64,000 nucleotides of DNA from Hibiscus mutabilis (GCA_019671005.1 CM033747.1:24703188-24767187); one strand, 5' to 3'; positions 10,391-21,740 are shown, counted from the first letter of the stretch. Made by a program: numbers and translations. Notes: a model not told the origin generated them from the letters alone.

Positions 10391-10610
10391 GTGACTGCTC
10401 CCAAAATTGTCGAGGCATGCGCGTCAAAGGCTGCTACGGCGTCGAGAGTTGCCGAGGCGTGTGCATCCATGGTTGCCGAGGAGTGCGTGTCAAGGGCTGC
10501 TACGACATCGAGAGTTACCGAGGCGTGCGCGTCCATGGTTGCTGAGGCGTCGAGGGTTGCCGAGGCATGCACGTCCATGGTTGTCGAGGCAACTAAAATT
10601 TGTTCATCCG
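10371..10610 (-). repeat. Alanine-rich D-A-(H-A)-S-A-T tandem-repeat linker between RNase H and integrase of A
   Basis: On the coding strand this linker is a series of 18- or 24-bp in-frame units such as DASATM and DAHASATL, about nine in A. It ends at a conserved PWYADLVNFLVCGI. The codons GCC TCG GCA ACC carry the core GCCNNGGC of the palindrome seen in the LTRs. C has about 13 units (57,683-57,990) and B about 4 (28,100-28,215). The antisense frame looks open over the repeat but is not a gene. Confidence 0.85.
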
Positions 10611-12240
10611 GGAATGCATCGCACATCTCTAGATCCGCGTGCTCCTCCCTATTACGTTCTAAACGTGATAAGTGATCGGCCACTTGATTTTCTGTTCCTT
10701 TCCTGTCCTTAATTTCAATATCAAATTCTTGTAAAAGTAATATCCAACGAATCAAGCGAGGTTTGGCATCCTTTTTAGTAAATAGATATTTGATTGCCGA
10801 ATGGTCCGTATGAACAATTACCTTTGTACCAATCAAATAGGATCAAAACTTGTCAAATGCGAAAACTACAGCTAGTAACTCTTTCTCCGTTGTTGTGTAA
10901 TTCACTTGAGCACTATTAAGAGTTTTACTAGCGTAGTATATCACATGGAAGGTCTTACATGTGCATTGGCCTAGGACTGCTCCTACCGCGAAATCACTTG
11001 CATCACACATGAGCTCAAAAGGTAGCGTCCAATCTGGTGGAACGATAATGGGTGCCGAGGCAAGCTTTTTCTTTAGGGTTTCGAATGCTTGGGTGCAAGA
11101 ATCATCAAAATTGAAGACTTTATCATGTTCAAGCAAATTGCACAAGGGTTTAGTGATTTTAAAAAAATTATGAATGAACCTCCTGTAAAAACCTACATGT
11201 CCAAGAAAACTTCGAATTCCTTTAACCAAACTTGGTGGGGGTAATCTCTCGATCACGTCCACCTTGGCTTTGTCTACTTCAATTCCCTTGGATGAAATCT
11301 TGTGGCCGAGCACTATTCCTTCATCTACCATAAAATGGCATTTCTCCCAATTGAGGACTAAATCAGTTTCTTCACATCTTGCCAACACCCTCTCTAAATT
11401 GCCGAGACAGCTGTCGAAGTCATTACCAAAAACAGAAAAATCATCCATGAAGATCTCAAGGAAGTCTTCGACCATGTCTGAAAAGAGTGCCATCATGCAT
11501 CTTTGGAAGGTTGCCGGGGCGTTACACAATCCGAACGGCATCATTCGGAAGGCATAAGTACCATATGGGCATGTGAAGGTTGTCTTTTCTTGATCTTCTG
11601 GTGCTATGGCAATTTGATTGTAACCTGAATAACCATCAAGAAAACAATAAAAGGGTTTACCTGCAAGACGGTCAAGCATTTGATCAATAAATGGTAATGG
11701 GAAGTGATCTTTCCTAGTGGCTTTGTTTAGCTTTCGATAATCCATACAAACCCTCCAACCGGTCACAGTCCTGGTTGGAATGAGTTCATTGTTTTCATTA
11801 CTTACCACTATTATACCTCTCTTTTTCGGTATAGATTGTACCGGACTTACCCATGTACTATCAGAGATAGGGTATATAATGCCGGCGTCAAGCCACTTGA
11901 TGATTTCTTTCATTACAACCCCTTTCATGGCATGATTCAGTCTTCTCTGGGCCTCAATTGAAGGTTTGTGATCATCTTCCAACAAAATCTTGTGCATGCA
12001 CACTGCCGGGCTAATTCCATTCAAGTCGGCAATTGTCCATCCTATTGCCTTTTTGTGTAGTTTCAACATCTTGATCAGCTTCTTTTCCTGCTCAGGCTGT
12101 AACTTAGAAGAAATAATTACAGGCAATGTATTATCGGTTCCTAAGTTTGCATATTTTAATTGCTCTGGCAATTGTTTCAACTCAAGAATCGGTGGTTGTT
12201 CAATAGAGGGTTTTTCGAGCTTACCTTCCTTACCTGAGTA
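10610..12240 (-). pseudogene. A reverse transcriptase and RNase H (one in-frame stop)
   Basis: RT copies element RNA into DNA and RNase H removes the RNA. RT motifs in order are GWRVCMDYRKLNKATRKDHF, FCFLDGYSGYNQI-like text, YGTYAFRMMPFGLCNAPATF and the catalytic FMDD box (IFMDDFSVFG, near 11,440). RNase H shows the acidic residues in FELMCDASDFAVG, TTTEKELLAVV and HTDHSAIKYLF. One TGA breaks the frame at 10,843 within FAFDKF*SYL, where B has CGA: a C-to-T change. Otherwise the frame is open for more than 440 codons. Confidence 0.93.
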
Positions 12241-13090
12241 ATCCAGTGGTTCAAAGTATGTACCTGGTCGATTGACTAGCCAATTTGCCTTTTCTTGTTG
12301 TTCCTCATCGACCGGTTCTTCATACTACTCAGGTTCCTCTTGATCGACAATGTAGTTGACGAGGCAACTAAATTCCCCGTCGAAGTTAAACTCTGTCGTG
12401 GCATGAAAAAGTTGGCATTCTTCTGGATCATCAGCATGCCTTAGTGTTTGGAACACATTTAGTTTAACTTGCTGGTCATTCACCCTCATTGTGAGTTCTC
12501 CCTTTTCAACATCGATCAAGGTTCTCCCTGTTGCTAGGAATGGTCTCCCGAGAATGATAGGTGCATGCTCATCTGCTTCACAATCCAAAATAATAAAGTC
12601 AGAGGGAAAAATAAATTTATCAACTTTTACCAGTATGTCCTCGATTTTTCCCTCTGGATGCATATAGGATATGTCGACTAGCTGTAGCATACCTGTTGTA
12701 GGTCTTGCCTTCCCGATTCCTAGTTTTTGGAAAATTGATTTAGGCATCAAGTTTATGCTAGCCCCAAGGTCGCATAATGCTTTCCCGACATAGTGATTTC
12801 CAATGGAACAGGGTATTGTGAAACTTCCGGGGTCCTTCAACTTGGGTGGCATACGATTGTGCAACATTGCCATGCATCCCTCTGTTGCGGCAACTGTTTC
12901 AAACTCTCCTAGCCTTGTTCTCTTGGACACAATGTCTTTAAGAAACTTGGCATAGTTTGGCATTTGTTCAATTGCTTCCACCAATGGCAAGTTGATGTGG
13001 ACTTGCTTTAGGATATCAAGAAACTTCTTGAATTGATATTCTTACTTTTGTCGCTTCAACCTTTTATGGGAATGGTGGTGGAAGTCGGAT
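12241..13090 (-). pseudogene. A protease (retropepsin-like) domain
   Basis: The aspartic protease cuts the polyprotein. The active site motif DLGASINLMP lies near 12,750-12,780, followed by KVDKFIFPSDFIILDCEAD and IILGRPFLATGRTLIDVEKG. Upstream is FPRRLKRQK-like text and FKKFLDILKQVHINLPL, the conserved gag-protease boundary. Breaks are TAG at 12,325 (B has GAG), TAA at 13,042 (B has CAA) and a one-base insertion near 13,070 that shifts the frame relative to gag. Confidence 0.88.
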
Positions 13091-14827
13091 ATCTTCGATC
13101 CTTTCATTGGTTTGGAACCTGATTGACGACATTGCCGAGACAACTGGAGTTGCCGAGTCATTATCAATTGGGGTTTCTGAGGCATGCTTATCACAAGTTG
13201 CCGAAGCATCCTTATCGTCGGTTGCCGAGGCATGCTTATTACCAGTTACCGAGGCAATTCCTGGTTCAACATCTGAGGCTTTGTCGCTAGGTTCGTCTTG
13301 ATCTTTTTGTGGAGTTTTGTTTGATGAGCGGGTTTGAGTCTCTCTAAGTTGTTGGCCACTTCTAGTGGTGATTGCCTTACATTGCTCATGGCCAGTTCCT
13401 CTTGCGACTTCAGTATCGCTAGGTAAACCTCATTGCGGTCTAGTATTCAGATTTTGAGCAAACTGTCTGACTTGATTTTCCAATGATTTGATTGCCGCCT
13501 CTTGGTTTTGCAATCTCATCTCGGTCCTGTTAATAAAAGCATCAATTCTTTTTATGAAGTTACTATTCTCAGCCATATAAGATTCAGTTTTCATCATAAA
13601 AGCATTTAGAGAATTTTCCAAAGAACTAGATGTTGTCGGTTGTTGCTGCGGTAACTGTTGCCGTGGCATATTCTACTGGAATCCCGATGCTTGTGCATTC
13701 TGATTGTTCTGGTTTAGAGCATTGTTGGGATTACTCCATGAAAAATTTGGGTGCTTCTTCCAAGCTGGATTGTATGTATTGGACATCACATTGTTGTTCC
13801 GATTGTAATTCCCCACATAGAAGCTAGATTCCGGATTCTGCATACATTCATAAGAATCATGGTTATCACCACATAACTCAAAAAAAGAATCCATTACCTT
13901 GACCTCATGTGTGTTGTTTGGTTTTTGCATGTTCTGGACCATCTTGGTTAAAGTGACCAATTGTGCCGAAATTGAATCTGATGATCCTAGTTCATGTATT
14001 GTGGCTTGGCGTCTAACTCCTCCTCTTCTAGTAGAGGGGAATTGATAATCATTCTTGGCCAGCCTGTTTAGAATTTGCATTGCTTCCTCCTGTGACTTAT
14101 CTAGGAGTATGCCGTTTGCCGAGGCATCTAGCATCATCCTTGTTGGTGTATTCACGGCGTTGTAAAACATTGTTACTTGAGTCCACACCGGGAATCCGTG
14201 TAGGGGGCATTTGTGTAGAAGTTCTCTATATCTCTCCCAAGCCTCGTACATGGATTCATCATCTGCCTGTCGAAAAGAAGTAATGTAGTTACGAAGCTTA
14301 TCAATCAAATTTGTAAGATTAAACCGAGTAAGGAAATCACGACAAAGATCGGTCCAAGATGCTATTGATCCGGCAGGAATGCTATTCAACCATGCTTTCG
14401 TCCTATCCCTCAGTGAATAGGGGAATAATCTTAATCGTAAGACATCGAGGGTGACTCTGTGTATTTTGAACGAGTTGCAAATCTCGAGGAAAGATTTCAG
14501 ATGTTGTCGTGCATCTTCAGTTGCTGAGCCGCCAAATTGACCAATTGTGTTGATCATATTAAACATTACCTGTTTTAACTCAAAGTGGTCGGCTTCAATT
14601 TCAGGTGCGACAACTTCTAGATTAAGTCCATCAAGATCTTCTTCAAGATAGTCTCGAATAGTTCTGTTTCGTGGAAGAATCACTCCTCCTCCTGCTGGAA
14701 CATCTTGATTCATATTGCCGTCTTGATTAGCCATTGCTACTCTTATCCTTCGTCTAAGTCTTTGTAAGGTTCGTTCGATTTCTGGATCAAAGGGATATTC
14801 TGGTGTAATCGATCTCGCCCTGGTCAT
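13091..14827 (-). pseudogene. A gag (capsid and zinc knuckle; stops near C-terminus)
   Basis: The likely start is the ATG at 14,827 (MTRAR), since the frame extends upstream only through non-ATG codons. Order: family motif YPFDPEIERTLQRLRRR; capsid domain (Retrotrans_gag type) with LRLFPYSLRDRTKAWLNS and FLTRFNLTN at about 14,300-14,460; zinc knuckle CGDNHDSYEC region (C-ELC-GDN-H-DSYE-C, CX2CX3HX4C) near 13,870; N/Q-rich tail; coiled segment near 13,500-13,600. In-frame stops lie at 13,673 (TAG, Q in B) and 13,430 (TGA, G in B). Behind them a linker with HASAT units (13,130-13,265) leads into protease. Confidence 0.9.
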
Positions 14828-14925
14828 ATACCAATGCAAAACCAAAGTTTGTTAGCCCCTTGAATCTTAAACAAGAAAAGTAAAAAGAAAGTGCAAGAAA
14901 ATAAAAACAAAGTCGCTATTGCCAA

Positions 14926-14943
14926 TCCCCGGCAACGGCGCCA
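14926..14943 (-). other. A primer binding site, perfect tRNA-Asp match
   Basis: The + strand reads TCCCCGGCAACGGCGCCA, which equals the 3' end of plant tRNA-Asp(GTC) including CCA. On the element strand it is TGGCGCCGTTGCCGGGGA, 6 bp from the 5' LTR. It still matches perfectly. Confidence 0.93.
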
Positions 14944-14949
14944 AAAACT

Positions 14950-16475
14950 TGTTATGCGTAATAAGTGCTACGCAATTGTGCAAGTATACACGTTGCAAGT
15001 TATAGTATAAAATATATCGTCTCCACAGGGATTGGTGCCACTTCAAGAATCTAGTCTCTTGCACTGTAAAAAGTAAAAACACAAATAGAAGATTATAGGA
15101 GTTTTAACTAATAACTAATCTAGAAAGCAATAAAGTAAAAGAATAGATGAGATCAAATGAGAGAGATAGGCCAGGTTATCGTGAGTTGAGGTGTGATAGC
15201 CGATTGGATCGTCTTGGTAAAAGAGTGCACGGGCAACTCAGTTGCCATGGCAACTTGCACAACGGGGTTGCCTTGGCAACTAATCGATGGTTGCTTGGGC
15301 GACTAGTTGGGCAACTACTTGGGCGTCTGGGCAGCAACCTTCAAGGTTCGGCAGAGCGTTCTTCAATGGTTTCTTCTTATCCCTAAGTCGAAACTCTAGC
15401 TACTTGTGCATGCCTTGATAATACATCCCTGCGTGAATCAAGGGTGAACAACAACCAATCTTGTGTTCCTCTTAGCCGTTGAAATCCTTGACTTATTCCT
15501 AAGCCGAATTAATCTTCACCATCAATAGATTGAATAAAGATCATATTCATTTGTTTCTTGAATCTAACTCTCCCGATATTAGATAAATAGATGAAGTTAC
15601 GATATCCTCTCCCAATTCACTCGCAAACAAGAATAAGAACCAAGAATGAATTAACCTTGAATAGAAAGTGCAAACTCTTATTACCTAAACAAAATCCAAT
15701 AGTTTCTCACAACCACAAAACACAATAACCATAGCCAAATAGATTTAGTTCATGGCTAGGTTCCAAAGAAACACAAGATAAATAATCCCTAGCATGAACC
15801 TAATTGAACAAGAAAGAAAAAGATGAAGAATTGAAGCTTGTCAAAATCCCCTTGCCCTAGATGCTTATCGAAAATTCTCTCCTCTTGCTCTCTTGGAGTT
15901 GTCGAAATTCCCCTCTAATTTATAGGGCTAGGTCAAAGTCCTTCTTTGAGGAGGAAGTTAAGTTGGAATTAAATTATCTTTAAAGAATATAATTCTTTAT
16001 TATAATTATATTCCTACTAGAACTTCTCTTATCTTCTTGGAATTTAATTCTTCTTTAATCTCTTCATGGAAATCAAATTCCTTTGGGATTTGGCTTTGCT
16101 CCACATCATCTTGGGCTTGTCTAGTCATCAATTTCGACTACCATATCACCTTGTTCTTTGTCGACAATTGCCCTGGCAACTGGCTCGGCATCTCCTTCAT
16201 GCATTGCCCTGGCAACTAGCTCGGCATCTCCTTCATGTATTTCCCTGGCAACTAGCTCTAGCCTTGCTTTGGCAAGTGATCCTGTACATACACACAAAAC
16301 ACACCAAAGCAGCATCTTTTCCCACAAAAACTACCAAGTTAAGTAATCAAGCTCAACGATGGAAGGAAACATGGATTAATGCATGAGTGGCTAATTATGC
16401 AACTAATATGAGCCTAAGTCTAACAATAATATGAGTAAAAAGGGTAAGAAAAATAGTACTTTTGAACACTTATCA
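14950..16475 (-). repeat. A 5' LTR
   Basis: This 1526-bp LTR is the partner of 4886-6413. Perfect TTGCCNNGGCAA palindromes lie at 15,242 (AT centre, where the partner has GT), 15,268, 16,168 and 16,204. The U5 end holds the block with GTATACTTGCAC (- strand) shared by all gypsy LTRs here. Confidence 0.95.
15915..15924 (-). promoter_or_regulatory. TATA-like box in A 5' LTR (TATAAATTAG)
   Basis: TATAAATTAG lies on the - strand just upstream of GGGGAATTTCGAC. The same place in B and C' reads CTATAAATAGC, a better TATA box. It is the likely core promoter; the start site cannot be read from sequence. Confidence 0.5.
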
Positions 16476-17200
16476 AATGGCATGCCAGCATTCTATCAGA
16501 ATGCTATGCCACAAAAAGCTCAAAATAATTTTTAGCAAGGGCAGAGATTCAATCCAGGAGGCACTCTCACAGAGTACATGGAGAGGAATGATGCCACAGT
16601 CCAGAGTTTGGCAGCATCAATGAGGAACTTGGACGTTCAGATTGGGCAGATTGCCAATGCACTCAGCAATCGACCCCAAGGAGCACTGCCAAGTGACACC
16701 GAAGATGCCCGGCACAAATAAAATGAGCAATGTAAAGCCATAACTCTTCAGAGCGGTAAGCAGTGTGAGGTGGAGGAGGCTGCCAAGCAGCCAGTTAGCT
16801 GCCAAATTGAGAAGCCAGTGCCAGCAGAAAACCCCAGAGAAATAGAGAAAGAGGAACCAAAAGCAGATGATGCCAGCAGAAACGCCAAAACAGATGCCAG
16901 AATTGATGCCAAACAGACTAATGCCAGGACTGCCTTGGCAAAGCCAGCAGCGCCAACATATGTTTATCCGCCACCACCATTTCCAGCGAGACTTCAAAAG
17001 CATAAGCAAGACCGGCAATTTAAGCACTTCTTAGAAGTTCTCAAACAGTTGCAAATCAACATTCCATTGATAAAAGCCCTTGAGCAGATGCCCAACTATA
17101 TCAAATTCATGAAAGACATTCTGTCCAAGAAAATGAAGTTGGGAGACTTAGAAACTGTTTCTTTGACCGAGGGATGAGTGCCATGATCCTAAACTGATTG
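16476..17200 (+). pseudogene. X gag C-terminus and gag-protease linker
   Basis: The X reading resumes after A's TSD. Q/N-rich text is followed by LTEYMERNDATVQSLAASMR and VQIGQIANALSNRPQGALPS, the coiled tail typical of Athila/Tat gag. A K/A/D-rich linker (16,770-16,960) full of GCCA words comes next, then YPPPPFPARLQKHKQDRQFK and FLEVLKQLQINIPL, the boundary to protease. Stops lie at about 16,535, 16,720 and 17,175. The linker repeats the codon pattern GAT GCC AGC/AAA, so TGCCA is strongly over-represented. Confidence 0.85.
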
Positions 17201-17900
17201 CCACCAAAGCTGAAAGATCCAGGAAGTTTTACCATTCCTTGTACCATTGGCAAAAAATTCACGGGCAAGGCACCGTGCAACTTAGGAGCCAGCATCAACT
17301 TGATGCCAATGTAAGTTTTCAGGAAGCTTGGTATAGAAGCCAGACCTACCACGGTAACACTCCAGCTGGCAGACCAGTCCTATGCACATCCCAGGGGTAA
17401 GATTGAGGATGTGCTAGTAAAGGTAGACAAATTTATTTTCCCAGTTGATTTCATCATTTTGGATTATGAGGCGGATATTAATGTCCTAATTATTTTGGGT
17501 AGACCTTTCCTTGCCACGGGTAGGGCTTTGATTGATGTCCATAAATGGGAACTAACAATTCGCATAAATGACCAGCAAGTTACATTTAATGTGTTTCAAG
17601 CTTTGAAATGTGCAGATGAACCTGATAAATGCCAAGCAGAGGAGATTATAGAATCCATCTACATTTTGGACACGGTACATTTATGCCAAAATACAGAATT
17701 TGATGCCAGCGACTTAGACTGTATAGCTGAACTATTTGGGGAACTAAAAGAATTAGTCTTGGAGGCTGAAGAGGTGAGTTATTTTGAGCCACTACAGTTG
17801 GCCGGCAGTGAGATCAAGGTACCTAGACTATCAATTAAGGAGCCACCATTGTTGGAACTAAAACCACAACCAGATTACTTGAAGTATGCTTATTTATGTA
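17201..17900 (+). pseudogene. X protease (active-site aspartate changed to asparagine)
   Basis: The active site motif reads NLGASINLMP near 17,278-17,310, where A has DLGASINLMP, so the catalytic aspartate codon has changed (AAC for GAC/GAT). It is followed by VDKFIFPVDFIILDYEAD and IILGRPFLATGRALIDVHK. A stop follows INLMPM at about 17,312. From 17,411 the frame is open for 258 codons and runs into the RT N-terminal region. Confidence 0.85.
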
Positions 17901-18597
17901 ACCACTCAACTCTGCCAGTGATCATTGCCAATGATCTCACTAATGATCAGGAAGAAAGATTGCTGGCAACATTACGCAATTATATGCAAGCATTAGGATG
18001 TACCTTGGAAGACATCCGAGGTATTAGCCCAACCATTTGCATGCATAAGATTATCTTGGAGGAGTACCATGGCAGGACCATTGAAAGCCAAAGGAGGCTA
18101 AATCCAAGCATGAAAGAGGTAGTGAAAAAAGAGATCATAAAATGGCTCGATGCCGAGATTATATATCCCATCTCCAATAGCTCTTAGGTTAGCCCGGTGC
18201 AATGTGTGCCAAAGAAGGGTGGCATGACAGTGGTATAGAATAGTAAAGCTGAATTGATTCCCTCTAGAACTATCACAGAATGAAGAGTGTACATGGACTA
18301 TAGGAGGCTGAACAATGCCACGAGGAAGGACCACTTCCCATTGTCATTCATTGATCAGATGCTAGATAGGTTGACAGATAAAGCTTTCTATTATTTTTTG
18401 GATGGTTATTCAGGCTATAATCAGATTGTCGTCGCCCTTGAGGATCAAGAGAATACCATATTCACTTGCCCATATGGGACGTTTACGTTTAGAAGGATGC
18501 CATTCGGTCTATGCAATGCTCCGGTAACATTCCAACGTTGCATGATGTCTATTTTTTCTGATATGATAGAGCACAATATGGAAGTATTCATGGTGAA
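17901..18597 (+). pseudogene. X reverse transcriptase, first half only
   Basis: This part runs from LGCTLEDIRGISPTICMHKI and KKEIIKWLDAEIIYPISNSS through MDYRRLNNATRKDHFPLSFI to GYSGYNQIV, MPFGLCNAPVTFQRCMMSIF and EVFMV. It then stops being RT at about 18,597, just where the catalytic FMDD box should begin. What follows is the 3' UTR of an A-family element (C'). Stops lie at 18,186 and near 18,240. The apparent 152-codon frame 18,287-18,745 is a chimera across this junction. Confidence 0.88.
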
Positions 18598-19056
18598 TTC
18601 TCGGCACGAAGGAAACTTATCACTCGAGGTGACGACCTCTCTGACTAACTCATTTCATTTAGTTTCTTTTAAATTTTATTTCACTCTTACATGCATTGAG
18701 GACAATGCTTCTCTCGAGTTTGGGGGGGTGTTGGTTTCTAGTTAGTTTCATGTTTAGTTGCATTCATCTTTAGCAATCACATATAGGTTGCATATGTTAC
18801 TTGCCATTCCTTTAATTGGATTTAATTGCTTAAGACTTGTTGAATATCCAATGATGAATTTTTGCCACTGCACTTAATTGAAATAACCTTTAATTTTAGG
18901 ATTGCATGAAAAGAACTTAGAATTTTACTATGATGCTGAATTTTTTTATTTTTTACACGGTTGTGGGTTGTTGATTCAAAGAAACTTAGTGAACTTAGGT
19001 TGCTTAAAATTTGGGTAAATTTAAAATTGAAAATTAAAAGTTAATTTCTTGCTAGA

Positions 19057-19235
19057 GGTGCCCAAAACTGGCTCTAGTAGTAAATACACTTTCTTGCTAG
19101 AGGTGCCCGAAACTGGCTCTAGTAGTTAATGCACATTAAAGAATCGCTAGAGGTGCCCGAAATTGGCTCTAGTCGACTAAAATAAAATAAGAAATTGCTT
19201 ACTTTGCTAGAGGTGCCCGAAATTGGCTCTAGTGA
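19057..19235 (+). repeat. Hairpin repeats (CTAGAG...CTCTAG) in C' 3' UTR
   Basis: Four copies of CTAGAGGTGCCC(G/A)AAA(C/T)TGG ending in CTCTAG, about 45-65 bp apart. They correspond to the - strand array in A at 6699-6871. Confidence 0.78.
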
Positions 19236-19522
19236 AAATGAAAATAAATGCCCCGACAATTAAATTGATAAAAGCCTATTGTTCACATAGAATCTTGAAG
19301 ATCAACTTGTACACAACTACGCACACACATTGTCACGAGCATTATAGTTTTGTTCCGGGAAATTTTTGTGTTATCTGAAAAATTTAAAAGGTGATCATAC
19401 TTTGTGCCATGGTTCCGAGGTTTGAATTCAAGTTTGAAGCATGTCTTTGATGATTAAAGTCTTGGCAGGTAATTGTTAGTTTGCATTGCTTGAGGACAAG
19501 CAATAGTTCGAGTTTGGGGGCG

Positions 19523-21015
19523 TGATAAGTGTTCAAAAGTACTATTTTTATTACCCTTTTTACTCATATTATTGTTAGACTTAAGCTCATATTAGTTGCA
19601 TAATTAGTTATTCATGCATTAATTCATGTTTCTTTCCATTGTTGAGCTTGATTACATAACTTGGTGATTTTTGTGGAAAAAGATGCTGCTTTGGTGTGTT
19701 TTTGTGTGTGTATGTGCAGGATCACTTGCCAAAGCAATGCCGAGTTAGTTGCCAGGGCAATGCATGAAGGAGACGCCAAGCCAGTTGCCATGGCAATTGT
19801 CGACGAAGAGAAGATGCAATAGGGATGTCGAAATTAATGACTAGACAAGCCCAAGATGACGTGGAGCAAAGCCCAAACCCAAAGGAATTTGATTGCCATG
19901 CAGAGATTAAAGAAGAATTAAATTCCAAGAAGATAGGAGAAGTTCTAGTAGGAATACAATTATAATAAAGAATTATATTCTTTAAAGATAATTTAATTCC
20001 AACTTAAACTCCTCCTCAAAGAAGGACTTTGGCCTAGCCCTATAAATAGCAAGGAGATTTCGACAATCCACATAGAGAAGGCTAGGGGAATTTCGACAAC
20101 TCCATATAGAGCATTAGGGGAAATTTTGACTTCTTCTTCTTCTTTGCTTCCATTAGATTCATGGTTTGGGGATTATTCTTTGTATATCTTTTGAACCCAA
20201 CCATGAACTAACTTGATTGGTTGGGGTTATTGTGTTTTGTTGTTGTGAGAAATAATTGGATTTTGTTTAGGTAATAAGAGTTTGCACTTTTCTATTCAAG
20301 GTTTACTCATTCTTGGCTTTTATTCTTGTTTGCGAGTGAATTGGGAGAGGATCTCGTAACTTCATCTATTTATCTAATATCGGGAGAATTAGATTCAAGA
20401 AACGAATGAGTATGGTCTTTATTCAATCTATTGATGGTGAAGATTAATCCGGCTTAGGAATAAGTTAAGGATTTCAATGGCTAAGAGGAGCGCAAGATTG
20501 GTTGTTGTTCACCCTTGATTCACGCAGGGATGTATTATCAAGGCATGCACAAGTAGCTAGAGTTTCGACTTAGGGATAAGAAGAAACCATTAAAGAACGC
20601 TCTGCCGAACCTTGAAGTTGCTGCCCAGACGCCCAAGCAGTTGCCCAACTAGTTGCCCAGGCAACCATCGATTAGTTGCCAAGGCAACCCCGTTATGCAA
20701 GTTGCCACGGCAACTGAGTTGCCCGTGCACTCTTTTACCAAGATGATCCAATCGGCTATCACACCTCAACTCACGATAATCTGGCCTATCTCTCTCTCAT
20801 TCAATCTCATCTTTTCTTTTACTTTATTGCTTTCTAGTTTAGTTATTAGTTAAACTCCTATAATCCTTTAATTGTGTTTTTACTTTTCACAGTGCAGTAA
20901 CTTAAGCAAAGTGGCCCAAACCAATCCCTGTGGAGACGATACTCGATACTCATATCACTTTATTACTTGCGACGTGTATACTTGCACAATTGTGTAGCAC
21001 TTATCACACGCAACA
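19523..21015 (+). repeat. C' 3' LTR
   Basis: The 1493-bp LTR starts TGATAAGTGTTCAAAAGTAC and ends ACGCAACA. It has a TATA box CTATAAATAGC near 20,040. Perfect palindromes TTGCCNNGGCAA lie at 19,749, 19,785, 20,653, 20,676 and 20,702, with centres AG, AT, CA, AA and AC. Confidence 0.93.
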
Positions 21016-21740
21016 GTATGCCCAAGCTTGTTTCAGATAAGGGACAAACAATCAAGGGAACAACAATTACAGCTGCTATATAGAGAAATCTCGTTGCTGC
21101 CGAGCCAAAGGATAAGGGCAAGGGGAAGGCCAAAGTGCCCACGCCAAGACCGAAAGTGTTAAAGGCCGCGCCAGTAACCATGCCAGATAGTTCACTGGCA
21201 ATGTTGTCCCAAATTCACCATCGCCAGGAGGTAATTCTCCAAAAGCTAGAAAAAGCTGAGGAGCTCAATGTCAAGATGCGACATTACATCCAGGCCAGGG
21301 ATGTTGTAATCAGGGAGGCTCTTACAAAATTATCAACTGATTTTGTGCCAAAATTTCCAAACTTCCCTACCGAGACCTCTATCAACGATAATGCCATGAC
21401 AGCTAGTCCAGTTTATACCACATCTGATGCCATAGTCCCATTGTCTCCAGTTCAAGTCGAGTCTGCAGTTCTGGTTCTTCATCTGAATCAAAGGAAACCA
21501 AAGCCAAGTCTGCCAAAGCCAAGTCGCAGTGACACCTGCTATACATACCCCATCTGATGCCACTAATGCATTTTCGCGTCAGAGCCTACTTAGAAAAATG
21601 AGGAAGTTGGATTCTCTACTGCCGTTTCAAAATCGAGCTTGAAAAGAAAGAAGGACATGGCCCCTGATCGTGGGCCATTTGTGAGAAGAAGACTCGTGCC
21701 GCACGAGAAATAGCTTCCAAAGTGGAGTCATCTTCTATCT
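21016..21740 (+). pseudogene. X env-position ORF, C-terminal tail (broken)
   Basis: This is the surviving tail of the extra ORF after pol. It has lysine-rich text (PKDKGKGKAKVPTPRPK), a helical segment near 21,220-21,340 (HHRQEVILQKLEKAEELNVK) and a basic end KSSLKRKKDMAPDRGPFVRR near 21,630-21,690. Similar basic tails occur at the same place in Y (48,720-48,800) and Z (53,715-53,790). The upstream part was lost in the deletion that also removed RT-integrase. Stops lie at 21,080 and 21,555. The function is unknown; nuclear location is a guess from the basic residues. Confidence 0.6.

Larger units (their letters stand above)
4886..16475 (-). mobile_element. Element A: complete Athila/Tat-like gypsy retrotransposon, - strand
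   Basis: A is 11,590 bp, starts TGTTGCGCG and ends ACTTATCA on the + strand, and has a perfect TSD AATGG (4881-4885 and 16,476-16,480) inside X gag. Read on the - strand it holds 5' LTR 14,950-16,475, tRNA-Asp primer site, gag, protease, RT, RNase H, integrase, an extra ORF in the env position, a hairpin-bearing 3' UTR, polypurine tract and 3' LTR 4886-6413. It is the most complete element in the window. Single in-frame stops, mostly changes expected from cytosine deamination, plus two frameshifts break gag-pol and the extra ORF. Confidence 0.95.
18598..21015 (+). mobile_element. Element C': 3' remnant of an A/C-family element inserted in X
   Basis: Only the 3' UTR and 3' LTR remain. From about 18,604 the text (AAACTTATCACTCGAGGTGA) is nearly the same as 59,277 onward in C. 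It keeps the internal hairpin-polypurine module (18,693-18,730), hairpin repeats (19,057-19,235), terminal hairpin (19,486-19,503) and polypurine tract, then the LTR. GTATG follows the LTR at 21,016; no left TSD copy is present because the 5' part is gone. One deletion probably removed the 5' part of C' together with the adjoining X sequence. Confidence 0.88.

Noticed and set aside
10388..10712. Plus-strand open frames rich in VAEACAS or RHARPW over 10,388-10,712
   Set aside because: They are antisense readings of the alanine-rich pol linker of A; the repeat lacks stops in several frames.
18287..18745. A 152-codon frame that looks like an RT with a new C-terminus
   Set aside because: It crosses the X/C' junction; the last 50 codons are 3' UTR of another element.
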